DNA of 29,453 nucleotides, taken from contig JAIFWG010000005.1 in assembly GCA_019662005.1 (NCBI GenBank), positions 1-29,453 of the forward strand, read 5' to 3'. The notes beneath the pieces are model-generated. The model did not search any database. It saw only the letters and a list, made by a program, of their open reading frames with translations, and was not told where the DNA came from. Below are positions 12,925 to 20,549 of this stretch, in pieces (the stretch's first letter is position 1; each line of letters begins with the position of its first letter). The stretch comes from Candidatus Parcubacteria bacterium (GTDB lineage: Bacteria > Patescibacteriota > Minisyncoccia > 2-02-FULL-40-12 > GWA2-44-9). Both the position numbers and the translations under genes were made by a program.

Positions 12925-14422
12925 GTGAGATGTTATATCGAAGCTGATATAAGGAGAGGCTTAGACCAGGAGAAAATTCCAATTGCTCAAGACGCTTAAA
13001 ATGATTATCAAAATAATCTTCGACGTCGCTTTGATAGCCCTGATCATATGAAAGCAGAACCCAAATTCGGTCATGGTGATCTTTCATATTATTAATCTCT
13101 GCTTCTAGGTCAGATAGTGAAAAAGCGGGGATGGCTCCCGGATCAAAGCGATCCCAATCAGGAATAGTTGTAACTGCTGCTGGCCCACGATAGTAATACT
13201 CTATTGGATAAATAGTAAACGGCGCCGAGATAGCCACGATATCTTGAGGTTGAGCATTTTCATTTAAATAGTCAGTTGCCTCTTTAAAATTTTCTTTTAC
13301 CGGAGTATAGGCACTAAAACCCTGCTGAATAAGCATCACGCCCATAACAACAACAAGTCCAATTTTAAACATCTTAGCTATCACCCTCGGATATTGAGAA
13401 ATCACCCAACTAATAAACAAATACAAAGAGGGTACCGCCACTATTAGATATCGAGACAAAAACAAAGGACGCCACAAAACACTTATAACAAAAGCTGCGG
13501 CCGTAGGCACAAGAGCAGTCATTAAAAAGTATGTAACATCTGGCAATACAAGCGACTCCTTTTTTAAAGTTAGGAAAGCCAAAAGAACAGAGATCGGCCA
13601 GAGAGAAATAATAAGAGTATTTATGTGATCGTTCTGAAAGCCGAAAATAAATTGAGAGAAGGTGTTAAATAGATTGATTGTAGTCGGAGGATCAAGATGT
13701 GGCTGACTATTAGCTAATGCTTGCAGATGATAAACATAGTAAAGCCACGGGGCAAGAGCTACCACTATTACAAAGGCGACCATGATCAAGTTGCGAAGCG
13801 TCCCTCGAGGAAACAACCCGGAATATATAAAATAAAAGATCGCCTGTGTTACCAGTATGAATCCAAAGAAGTAGTGAGTATATATCCCCAGCACCGCACT
13901 AAGTCCATATCCAATCCATATACCGCTGGATACGGGGCGCTTTTTATACATCAGAACAAAAAAGAATTGATTTAAAACTGTTAGAAACACAAGCAAGCTA
14001 TACATACGTATCTCACTCCCGTACCAGTTTAAGAATGGTGAGAATGCAAACAAAATAGCTGAGAATAAAGCGACCGAGCGACTAAAGGTTAAGTTTCCAA
14101 GCATGTACACCATAGGTATGGTGAGGATAAAAAATACAAGCGATAAATCACGAGTGGTCGCCACGCTATTGCCTGTTAGTTTTTCCCAGAAGTGAAGAAT
14201 AAAGTGGTGCAAAGGGACATGAACATCCCCTCCCACCAAACGTAAGATTCCAGAAAGACTATGGCTTGATTGCCAGAGACTTTGAGCTTCGTCCAGCCGC
14301 AAGCTCTGGTGAGATAATACGAAGATAGAAAAAAGGGTTACTCCAACCATCAGCATCGCTAAAATAAACACGGTGTGTCGATCAACGGTTCTGAGATAAA
14401 ATTGGCTAGGTTTCAATGACAT
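12917..14422 (-). CDS. Polytopic GT-C glycosyltransferase (ArnT/PMT-like, GT39-type)
   Basis: A 501-residue integral membrane protein with about ten helices. The first extracytoplasmic loop carries the DE motif (LRLDEAQSLW, D44 and E45) and a His-rich GDVHVPLHHFILHFWEKL, as in dolichyl/undecaprenyl-phosphate-sugar dependent transferases. The soluble C terminus (about 370-501) has KENFKEATDYLNENAQPQD and an aromatic PIEYYYRGP segment common in this family. It should transfer a lipid-linked sugar to a protein, lipid or glycan outside the membrane. Its ATG overlaps the synthase stop by one base, so it probably modifies or anchors the product of that operon. Substrate is unknown. Confidence 0.88.
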   Translation of the reverse strand: MSLKPSQFYLRTVDRHTVFILAMLMVGVTLFSIFVLSHQSLRLDEAQSLWQSSHSLSGILRLVGGDVHVPLHHFILHFWEKLTGNSVATTRDLSLVFFILTIPMVYMLGNLTFSRSVALFSAILFAFSPFLNWYGSEIRMYSLLVFLTVLNQFFFVLMYKKRPVSSGIWIGYGLSAVLGIYTHYFFGFILVTQAIFYFIYSGLFPRGTLRNLIMVAFVIVVALAPWLYYVYHLQALANSQPHLDPPTTINLFNTFSQFIFGFQNDHINTLIISLWPISVLLAFLTLKKESLVLPDVTYFLMTALVPTAAAFVISVLWRPLFLSRYLIVAVPSLYLFISWVISQYPRVIAKMFKIGLVVVMGVMLIQQGFSAYTPVKENFKEATDYLNENAQPQDIVAISAPFTIYPIEYYYRGPAAVTTIPDWDRFDPGAIPAFSLSDLEAEINNMKDHHDRIWVLLSYDQGYQSDVEDYFDNHFKRLEQLEFSPGLSLSLYQLRYNISQK

Positions 14423-15966
14423 TAGTTATTTTTGCGCATCTCTGCGTATTGAGAATCTTCAAGAGGCGGAGTTGTTTTCAAAAATGCTTCTAACTCCGGA
14501 ACCACTGCTATCATAAACGGTATAAACACAGCAATATTAAATAGTGCCCAAGAAAAATTGGATGCGACCGAGGCATTGAGACCCTCGCGCATAATAGCGA
14601 TAACAAGTCCTATAATCACAAAAGCAACATATAGAGCATGCGGAATAATAAGTCTGATGAATCTCCCTTCGATCCCCTTTTTTGATGTAATGGTAAAAGT
14701 ATTTTTTAGTCCGAATAATGCTGCTATGGCTGCTTGGATATGAATCATAAAGGCAGCCATGGAAAAAGATACGGCCCTATATGTATAACGGTATCCAGTG
14801 GATCGTCTCAAAATATATACCGTTAAAAATATGTATGGGAGAAATATCAAAGCCAGAAGCATTGTCGAGACCTGGAAAGGAATTGCTCCCGTGAAAAAGA
14901 AGATAACTGGAAACAGCGCATTCATTAACACCACAAGCCCGGAAAGCCAGTACGAAGAGGCTGATAGATACTGAATCTTCTGGTTCCAGGTTAAACCTTT
15001 TCTGAACAAAGGATTATATTTGAAAATTAATTCTAGGCTTCCCCTCGCCCAGCGAAATTGCTGCTTACAATAAGATTGCATATCTTCAGGAGCCAGCCCC
15101 TCCGCCAAGACTTCTGAAACATAAATTGATTTCCAGCCTTTTTCGTGAATAAATTGAGAGGTTAAAAAATCTTCAGTAATATTTTTATCACAAATCCCAC
15201 CGACTTCTTCTAATGTAGAGCGGCGTATAACCATATTAGTGCCACACATAAACGTAGCATTCAATCTATCTTTCCCTGGACAAATAGTGCCAAAGAATAA
15301 TTCTTGCTGCTCCCAAGCTCCTTGTGTGATGTAATTTTTATCATGATTTTTATAGTATTGCGGAGACTGCACAAATCCAACCTGAGAATCTACAAAGTAT
15401 CCCATCATCTTGTCCAAAAAATTAGGATAAGGAACATGGTCAGCATCAAACACAGCAACATAAGGGCTGTTAGTGCGGGCTAAGGCGTGATTGATGTTAC
15501 CAGCTTTTGCCCCGCCAGGGATTGTTCGGGTAATACAAAACACTCCTAGACGCTTTGCCAGTTCCTCAATTTCCTGCCAATTTTCTTTTTTAGCCACATA
15601 TCCATCATTTAAAATATAAGCATTGAAATGAGGATAGGCCATAGCTTTAACCGCACGTACAGTTTCTTCGACTATTTCAACTGGTTCTCCCGCTACCGTG
15701 ATGAATACATCCACTCGCTCCTCAAATTTAGAGCTAAACCGATGCTTTGGGCCTACTCCCCAGATTGTATGAATGTATGTTGAGATCTGCCAGACATGGT
15801 AGATTTCTCCAAGGATAAGAAGGGTAAATAAATAAATATTTCCCTTGGGAAACCAAAAACTTATAAGCAAAAAATATAACCCAGCTAATAGAATATTAAC
15901 CAATAACAAAGGCTTAGAAACTGAATCGGTTAAAAAAAGTATTTTTTTGTTTTCTATATTTTTCAT
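14422..15966 (-). CDS. Cellulose synthase-like processive GT2 (BcsA-type, no PilZ)
   Basis: A 514-residue membrane synthase. N-terminal helices (about 20-60) precede a cytosolic GT-A domain with D86 (VDVFITVAGEP), LNDG (D121), DAD (174-176), TED (264-266) and QQFRW (302-306), the D,D,D,QxxRW set of processive beta-glycan synthases. About five C-terminal helices form the pore. The protein ends after the last helix: the PilZ domain that makes BcsA dependent on cyclic di-GMP is absent, so regulation must differ. It overlaps the GH8 gene by 4 nt (ATGA) and the GT-C gene by one base. The product is probably a beta-1,4-glucan or a relative; hyaluronan- or chitin-like products cannot be excluded. 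Confidence 0.92.
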   Translation of the reverse strand: MKNIENKKILFLTDSVSKPLLLVNILLAGLYFLLISFWFPKGNIYLFTLLILGEIYHVWQISTYIHTIWGVGPKHRFSSKFEERVDVFITVAGEPVEIVEETVRAVKAMAYPHFNAYILNDGYVAKKENWQEIEELAKRLGVFCITRTIPGGAKAGNINHALARTNSPYVAVFDADHVPYPNFLDKMMGYFVDSQVGFVQSPQYYKNHDKNYITQGAWEQQELFFGTICPGKDRLNATFMCGTNMVIRRSTLEEVGGICDKNITEDFLTSQFIHEKGWKSIYVSEVLAEGLAPEDMQSYCKQQFRWARGSLELIFKYNPLFRKGLTWNQKIQYLSASSYWLSGLVVLMNALFPVIFFFTGAIPFQVSTMLLALIFLPYIFLTVYILRRSTGYRYTYRAVSFSMAAFMIHIQAAIAALFGLKNTFTITSKKGIEGRFIRLIIPHALYVAFVIIGLVIAIMREGLNASVASNFSWALFNIAVFIPFMIAVVPELEAFLKTTPPLEDSQYAEMRKNN

Positions 15967-17192
15967 GGTCGTGATAATCCAATATTAGTATGCTGCGGAC
16001 CCACTAACCCTTCCGCCAAATTTGGCAATGAATGATAATACATAGCTAATCCAAACCAAGCCCAATTGTCATCGTAGTATCCTAATGGTTGTCTCCAAGA
16101 GTAATGATCAGGATCATACAGAGTTTTTAGCTTTGCATTGTATAGAGATGTTGCTTGATGGGCGTTAGTAGTCAGAAAATATCCTATTGAGGTTCCATAC
16201 ATGGCAGGGGCTTCAAAATCAAGGGCTTGGCTTCCATCGTGTGTATACCCTGCCACTAATTCTTTTTGAGAAGACCATTGCTTCTGCAAAAATTCCATCT
16301 CAGATAAAGTTTCTTTAGCGCGAGGATCTTCGTTCCACTGCCAATCAAGAGCGATTCGCCATGGGATTCGCATGGCATCAAAGCTATAGTTGGTGGTCAG
16401 AGTCCCAACATTACCTGGCTTAATTTCTCCGCTTTGAGGATCGATCAATACCCAATCTGGAGGTAGCCCTACTGTATGATTTTTATCTAAGCCATCGGCC
16501 ATGCTCACACGAAGAACCTCATACGAAGAATCAACTAACCCGCTCCAATTATGAGCCGGATCCATGGTTGCAAAGATCCTGTATGAATAAGGAGCAAAAT
16601 ACGAAGGGTTCACCACGACTGTATCTGTTTCTCTTTTTTCAAGGTCATTAGCAGCAAGATATGGCACACCCTTGATAGAGATAACCTCATTATTCCAAAT
16701 AGATTGAATAATTGGACGAGCAGCGGACAAGTAGGTTGAATCTCCCCATCTCTCGTAAGCAAATAGCAGCGCTAAGGCTATGTCAGAATCTGCATCACTA
16801 GCCGCGTTGTTGCCGCCAATATCCGTTCTAACTCCATAGTTGCCTTGCGGAGTTTTACCATATAACCAGGCGAATAAAGCGTTGGGCTTTTGAAGTTTAG
16901 TCTTAGCGCACTGCCAACTAAGATCAAACGTATCCTTGTCATCTGACCAAACCGCTCTAAGCATCGTATAGCTTTGACCTTCGGAAGTGGTTGCGTTTTC
17001 TCTTGATGGATCTACTGTACAGCCAGAAACATCCACATAGGTTTTTTTATAATTACTCCAGAGAGAACTCAAAACTTCTTTTGAAGAAAAGATGATCGGC
17101 TCACGGCTGCGTTGATTATTGTGATAGGCCACCGTTGCAGTCACTAGGAGTGAAGCAATTAGCAACAAGGCGCCCAAAGTTCTATAATTCAT
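15963..17192 (-). CDS. GH8 family beta-glucanase (BcsZ-like), membrane-anchored
   Basis: A 409-residue protein with an N-terminal membrane helix (about 7-23) and an outside GH8 domain. The proton donor is E71 in TSEGQSYTMLRAVWSDDKDTF. ASDADSDIALALLFAYERW (132-149) holds the second catalytic Asp, and YGVRTD precedes it. In cellulose operons a GH8 enzyme trims nascent glucan and is needed for good export; the four-base overlap with the BcsA-like gene argues for the same role here. Specificity for cellulose rather than xylan or chitosan is inferred from context. Confidence 0.93.
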   Translation of the reverse strand: MNYRTLGALLLIASLLVTATVAYHNNQRSREPIIFSSKEVLSSLWSNYKKTYVDVSGCTVDPSRENATTSEGQSYTMLRAVWSDDKDTFDLSWQCAKTKLQKPNALFAWLYGKTPQGNYGVRTDIGGNNAASDADSDIALALLFAYERWGDSTYLSAARPIIQSIWNNEVISIKGVPYLAANDLEKRETDTVVVNPSYFAPYSYRIFATMDPAHNWSGLVDSSYEVLRVSMADGLDKNHTVGLPPDWVLIDPQSGEIKPGNVGTLTTNYSFDAMRIPWRIALDWQWNEDPRAKETLSEMEFLQKQWSSQKELVAGYTHDGSQALDFEAPAMYGTSIGYFLTTNAHQATSLYNAKLKTLYDPDHYSWRQPLGYYDDNWAWFGLAMYYHSLPNLAEGLVGPQHTNIGLSRP

Positions 17193-17198
17193 GGCTCA

Positions 17199-17738
17199 TT
17201 ATTGCTTAGGTCTAACCAACAACATAAACCCCAACATTCCCAAGATTGCACCCACCAAGTAGCCCAACCGAGAAACCTTGGGGTTTAATCCGTGAGAGTT
17301 GTAAATTGAAGAAGGAGTAAAGTTATCCAATATCGCCACGCTTCGTTCTACCGATGCCTGGGCAGTTTGCCCGATTTGGTTTGTAGCGGCTTTGATTTTA
17401 TTAGAAATCTCCTCTCGGCGTATTGCCACAATTAGAGGTGTAGGAGTTGGTGTTAAAACGGGAGTGGAAACGGGTGTAGGAGACGGCGTGCTTGTAGAAA
17501 CCGGAGTAGGATCGGGGCTAAAAGTAGGAGAGGGATCTAGTGGATCTTCTTCTTTTTTATCTTTTTTGTTTTCTTTATTTAAATCCTCGTCTTTTTTGTC
17601 ACCAGAATCAGCTCGGAAGGAACCACTGCTTAGAGAAGTAAAATTTACGCTATTAACCACAGCGGCTTCGCTGGTTCTGGCAAAGGACAGAACCAGGGCT
17701 CCCAATATAAAAAAATAAAGCGAGTGGTGAATGCGCAT
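17199..17738 (-). CDS. Secreted Pro/Thr-linker protein with C-terminal membrane helix
   Basis: A 179-residue protein. It has a Sec signal (about 1-25, ending TSEAA), a Lys/Glu/Asp-rich stretch, a Pro/Thr/Ser linker (about 68-101) like that of the GH6 enzyme, an amphipathic helix region (REEISNKIKAATNQIGQTAQ) and a C-terminal helix (VSRLGYLVGAILGMLGFMLLVRPKQ). It looks like a surface or envelope spacer anchored in the membrane. It is the first gene of the glucan operon, 6 nt before the GH8 gene. No family is recognised. A perfect 15-bp inverted repeat ends one base before its ATG and no Shine-Dalgarno sequence is present. Confidence 0.75.
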   Translation of the reverse strand: MRIHHSLYFFILGALVLSFARTSEAAVVNSVNFTSLSSGSFRADSGDKKDEDLNKENKKDKKEEDPLDPSPTFSPDPTPVSTSTPSPTPVSTPVLTPTPTPLIVAIRREEISNKIKAATNQIGQTAQASVERSVAILDNFTPSSIYNSHGLNPKVSRLGYLVGAILGMLGFMLLVRPKQ

Positions 17739-17739
17739 G

Positions 17740-17779
17740 GTCGGTCTAATAATTTTATTAGGTTAATTATTAGACCGAC
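17740..17779. repeat. Perfect 15-bp inverted repeat at the start of the glucan operon
   Basis: GTCGGTCTAATAATT (17740-17754) and its exact complement (17765-17779) are separated by 10 nt. The repeat ends one base before the ATG of the first operon gene. On the minus strand TCTAAT within one arm could be the -10 of a promoter (TTCATA 17 bp upstream). It therefore may be an operator, or a leader hairpin that hides the start codon. Confidence 0.85.
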
Positions 17780-17797
17780 GCATGAATCATTTATGAA

Positions 17798-17995
17798 CTA
17801 CTGGCTAGGGTTACCCGAGGTATTAACGTTGATAGTATCTGGGATATTCACTTGAGATCCACCGGTACCGCGAATTCTTGGCAATCCATACACTAAGAAT
17901 AGGACCACAAGCACAATGATCACAACGCCAGTAACAATTGCTCCTGCAGCGTTGCCATCATCTCTGGTTGGCGGATTATTAATTACGGTTGGCAT
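17798..17995 (-). CDS. Small single-helix membrane protein
   Basis: A 65-residue protein: a polar N terminus (MPTVINNPPTRDDGNAAG), one membrane helix (AIVTGVVIIVLVVLFLVYGLP) and a Gly/Asn/Ser-rich tail. Such short proteins recur widely in CPR and other bacteria without a known role. It lies in the same direction as the glucan operon, with the 15-bp inverted repeat between them, so it may be separately controlled. A -10-like TATAGA occurs upstream. Confidence 0.65.
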   Translation of the reverse strand: MPTVINNPPTRDDGNAAGAIVTGVVIIVLVVLFLVYGLPRIRGTGGSQVNIPDTINVNTSGNPSQ

Positions 17996-18112
17996 ATGCT
18001 TCGGAGAATTACAGATCTATACATGTTCGCCTAAGGCGAGCATGGGACCCGTAGTTCCGCATGTTATTGTTCCGGAGAGCATAGCCGCTAGGCATGGAGT
18101 TTGAGTGAAATG

Positions 18113-18442
18113 TTATTTTTTCTTTTTTGATGCCTCGTAAAGTTTCTGTTCTAGATAGTCTAAATTAATAAGCACTTCGTGTTCTAAATTAATTTCCAAC
18201 TCATCTGCGATAGCCATTAAAGACCAAGAACAATCAGCCAGTTCATGGCATATTTTTTTATAGTCAGCCTTAAGTTTTTTTCGGCGCCAAGCAGCAGTCA
18301 GCTTTGCCAAATCCCCAACATCACCTACCAACCCTTCGACGTATTCTGTGATAGTCCAGTTGGGTTTTCTGCTTCTTCGATTAAACTCCTCATAAGCACC
18401 TTTGATAGAACGTGCTTTTTTTAGTAATGCTTTAAACTCCAT
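18113..18442 (-). CDS. MazG-like nucleotide pyrophosphohydrolase
   Basis: A 109-residue all-alpha protein. YVEGLVGDVGDLAKLTAAWRR and KICHELADCSWSLMAIADELEINLE match the two metal-binding helices (ExxxE/D and ExxD patterns) of the MazG/dCTPase superfamily. Members hydrolyse non-canonical or excess nucleoside triphosphates to monophosphate and pyrophosphate, cleaning the nucleotide pool. The family call rests on motif spacing; substrate is unknown. It is followed in the same direction by no close partner. Confidence 0.8.
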   Translation of the reverse strand: MEFKALLKKARSIKGAYEEFNRRSRKPNWTITEYVEGLVGDVGDLAKLTAAWRRKKLKADYKKICHELADCSWSLMAIADELEINLEHEVLINLDYLEQKLYEASKKKK

Positions 18443-18445
18443 ACT

Positions 18446-18622
18446 TTATCTAATTAAGTTAAGAATATCTGCAAACGAAGCCTCGTATGCTGGAGACTGC
18501 TGGCTCAAACGAATACCAAGCTGAGCGAGAGTTCTAAAATACTCCACATTTAATATAAGCGCTGTGTAAAAGACGATCGTAGTAACGATTATGAACAATG
18601 CAGAGAATACCTTAGAAGACAT
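18446..18622 (-). CDS. 58-residue single-helix membrane protein, apparently leaderless
   Basis: The minus-strand frame from the ATG at 18622 to the TAA at 18446-18448 encodes MSSKVFSALFIIVTTIVFYT followed by ALILNVEYFRTLAQLGIRLS and ending DILNLIR. Residues of about 6-25 form a membrane helix and the rest is an amphipathic tail. A consensus TATAAT with TG before it (18629-18634) lies exactly 6 nt upstream of the ATG, which is strong support for a real, leaderless gene. It may be co-transcribed with the MazG-like gene, whose start is 4 nt beyond its stop. No known family. Confidence 0.6.
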   Translation of the reverse strand: MSSKVFSALFIIVTTIVFYTALILNVEYFRTLAQLGIRLSQQSPAYEASFADILNLIR

Positions 18623-18636
18623 ACTTACATTATACA
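18623..18636 (-). promoter_or_regulatory. Leaderless-type promoter of the 58-residue protein gene
   Basis: TGTATAAT on the minus strand is followed by GTAAGT and the ATG, so transcription should begin at the start codon. The -35 is weak. Confidence 0.6.
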
Positions 18637-18666
18637 GGCCCTAAGAACAAATATAAGTGGATAAGG

Positions 18667-19662
18667 CTATAAATGAAATCGACTCTGAATATAAGACTGT
18701 GTCTCGCTTAATTTGAGAGAGGTTGTACCATTGCCGGTGCGAATAAAGAATTCCTCACTATTATCAGTTTTTAAATAAACCGGCGACGAACTAGGAGTTA
18801 CGGTGACTAATCCGCAATGCTTCCCTTCGTGTTCAGCAACTTGGATAGTTACATACTGCCGGTAAGAAGGGCCGATCATTGTATTGAAGACGTGAGAAAA
18901 GTGATTTTCAAATCCATCAGAATTAGGTTTACCCAGAGTTGCAAAATCATGCTCCAGCCCCACAAGAATTTTGTTATCATCCACACCAATTAGTAATTGC
19001 CCGCCATTACTATTTAAAAAACCAGCCACTGTCTTCATGGTTGCCTTTTCCAAGCTCCGATTTATCTTCTGCTCGCGCATATCCCAGCGAAATGTGGTCT
19101 TAAATTCAAGATTATGATGCTCTTCGCTAGCTAATAGTTGGGGTAAAGGAAGTGGCGTATGAGGAACCAAAGCGCTAGGCAAAAGAGTATTGTGTCGAGC
19201 GTGGCTAACTAACTTTAAAAACTCTCTGGGTTCAGACAGGAAATGAATTGCTATGGAATTCCCAGATTTCAGGCTTAGATTTAAGGTTCCATATTTTAAA
19301 AACTTCCCCAGAAAAGACTGGGACACCACTGATTCTTTAATATTAGAGTACGGAACAAGATTCTTTTCAATTGAGAAAACTCCTTTTTGAAAAATAATCC
19401 CCTGGGCCACAAATATAAAGCATTCTCTGTGCCACCTGGCAAAAATATATAGCAAAAGAATGGTCTGACACACAAAAACAAAAACCAACTCTGCAATCTG
19501 GAAGGAAACTAGATGTGCAATAGAAAAAGATCTATAAATTTGAGCATAATAAGCCAGTGAACTAGCAAGAATAAACGCGGCAGTTGCTAGCAGCTCTGTG
19601 ACTATAAACTGAGCAACAATAGTAATTGGGCTTTTTTTGATAATAGCAATTACTGAATCCAT
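18667..19662 (-). CDS. Membrane bPH2 domain fused to an AlbA_2 (Schlafen-like) domain
   Basis: A 331-residue fusion. Two membrane helices (about 15-40 and 52-77) are followed by a bacterial PH-like domain (about 80-155; GIIFQKGVFSIEKNLVPYSNIKES). A linker leads to an AlbA_2 domain (about 180-330), recognised from NLEFKTTFRWD, LEKATMKTVAGFLNSNGGQLLIGVDDNKILVGLEHDF and EEFFIRTGNGT. AlbA_2 is the putative DNA/RNA-binding or nuclease-like core shared with Schlafen proteins. bPH2 domains usually occur alone in membrane proteins. The fusion places a nucleic-acid-related domain at the inner membrane face. Its function is unknown; regulation, stress sensing or defence are all possible. ATAGCT-TTAT-AGCTAT at the start codon could be an operator. 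Confidence 0.8.
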   Translation of the reverse strand: MDSVIAIIKKSPITIVAQFIVTELLATAAFILASSLAYYAQIYRSFSIAHLVSFQIAELVFVFVCQTILLLYIFARWHRECFIFVAQGIIFQKGVFSIEKNLVPYSNIKESVVSQSFLGKFLKYGTLNLSLKSGNSIAIHFLSEPREFLKLVSHARHNTLLPSALVPHTPLPLPQLLASEEHHNLEFKTTFRWDMREQKINRSLEKATMKTVAGFLNSNGGQLLIGVDDNKILVGLEHDFATLGKPNSDGFENHFSHVFNTMIGPSYRQYVTIQVAEHEGKHCGLVTVTPSSSPVYLKTDNSEEFFIRTGNGTTSLKLSETQSYIQSRFHL

Positions 19663-19700
19663 AGCTATAAAGCTATCACACTTAATGAAATAGAAAAGAC

Positions 19701-19729
19701 AAAACTCCCCGCTCTTAGCGGGGAGTTTT
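19701..19729. terminator. Terminator of the C2H2 protein gene
   Basis: A perfect 12-bp repeat, AAAACTCCCCGC (19701-19712) and its complement (19718-19729), lies just after the minus-strand C2H2 gene. Confidence 0.85.
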
Positions 19730-19734
19730 CGAGG

Positions 19735-19863
19735 TTATCTCTGTTGTTCACCTTCTTCGCCTCGACCCATTTCAGGACCACCATGGGTTTTCATGTGATT
19801 TTTGCGGTCATTGTCATCTTTAGCTTCATAACCACATTTTGGACATCGTAAATTCTCTGCCAT
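19735..19863 (-). CDS. 42-residue C2H2 zinc-finger protein
   Basis: The minus-strand frame from the ATG at 19863 to the TAA at 19735-19737 encodes a single classical finger: C7-x2-C10-x12-H23-x3-H27 in RCPKCGYEAKDDNDRKNHMK, followed by a Gly/Glu tail. The spacing equals the eukaryotic-type C2H2 pattern, uncommon as a stand-alone bacterial protein. It may bind DNA or RNA or simply form a small zinc-stabilised module. On the minus strand TTGGCT and TATTAA, 16 bp apart, lie shortly before the ATG, and a strong terminator follows, so it is a complete monocistronic unit. Confidence 0.65.
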   Translation of the reverse strand: MAENLRCPKCGYEAKDDNDRKNHMKTHGGPEMGRGEEGEQQR

Positions 19864-19984
19864 ATAAATTGGTTAATAGACACGTTTGGTGCGCAGCCAA
19901 CCATGAGCATTAACAATTACCTTACATAACAAATAATACTAATCAGGTATGTAAAAATGATGAAGGCGGGTGCCTTTAATTAAA

Positions 19985-20006
19985 AGTCCTCATCTAAATG
20001 AGGACT
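19985..20006 (-). terminator. Terminator of the P-loop kinase gene
   Basis: AGTCCTCAT (19985-19993) and ATGAGGACT (19998-20006) form a 9-bp stem. On the minus strand it is followed by TTTAATT. It contains the stop codon of the kinase. Confidence 0.75.
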
Positions 20007-20547
20007 GATTTTGTATGTAATTTATCGTGTCTTTTAAGCACTCTTCAAAAGGACGAGAAGTATCAATTTCGAGACAAGGCCATGCTGGTTTTCTTATTCT
20101 TTCTTTAAACATTCTATAATCTTCTAACCGAATCTGGGGTTCTGAAGGATCCGCGGATCGATTACTAATCCTTCTACAAATTTCTTCGTCGCTATCTTTA
20201 GAAATATGGCACCAAATAATCTTTAGATGGGTTTGGTAGGCTTGAACCTGGGAAATTAACTCCTCTTCCCTACTCCCGAGATGGGGCATCTCAACTATAA
20301 TAGGGTAGTTTAATCTAATATTATGTCCTATCGTTTGAAAAAGAACGTCATAAGCTTTTTTTATTTCTCGGTTATGAATATCTTGCATTATAGAATTCCA
20401 GTCTTTGGGAGAGGAAAGATATCCATACATATTTAACCGCAAGCCATCAATGGAGAATCTAGTATATTGGGTAAATTTTGCCAACTCTGAACTAAGACGA
20501 CTCTTACCAGAGAGTTGGACCCCCAGAACTAAAATTAGCTCACTCAT
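19990..20547 (-). CDS. P-loop small-molecule kinase-like protein
   Basis: A 185-residue protein with a Walker A motif GVQLSGKS (9-16) directly after the first strand (ELILVL), and RFSIDGLRL as the second strand with an Asp in the place used for substrate binding in nucleoside- or sugar-kinase-like enzymes. A strand YPIIVEMPH and a lid-like segment with CRRISNRSADPSEPQIRLEDY, rich in Arg, follow. This fits an AAA_33/zeta-like kinase fold. The substrate is unknown; a sugar or metabolite made by the neighbouring radical SAM enzyme is a guess. It follows that gene by 2 nt in the same direction, so they form an operon. Confidence 0.7.
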   Translation of the reverse strand: MSELILVLGVQLSGKSRLSSELAKFTQYTRFSIDGLRLNMYGYLSSPKDWNSIMQDIHNREIKKAYDVLFQTIGHNIRLNYPIIVEMPHLGSREEELISQVQAYQTHLKIIWCHISKDSDEEICRRISNRSADPSEPQIRLEDYRMFKERIRKPAWPCLEIDTSRPFEECLKDTINYIQNQSSFR

Positions 20548-20549
20548 TT

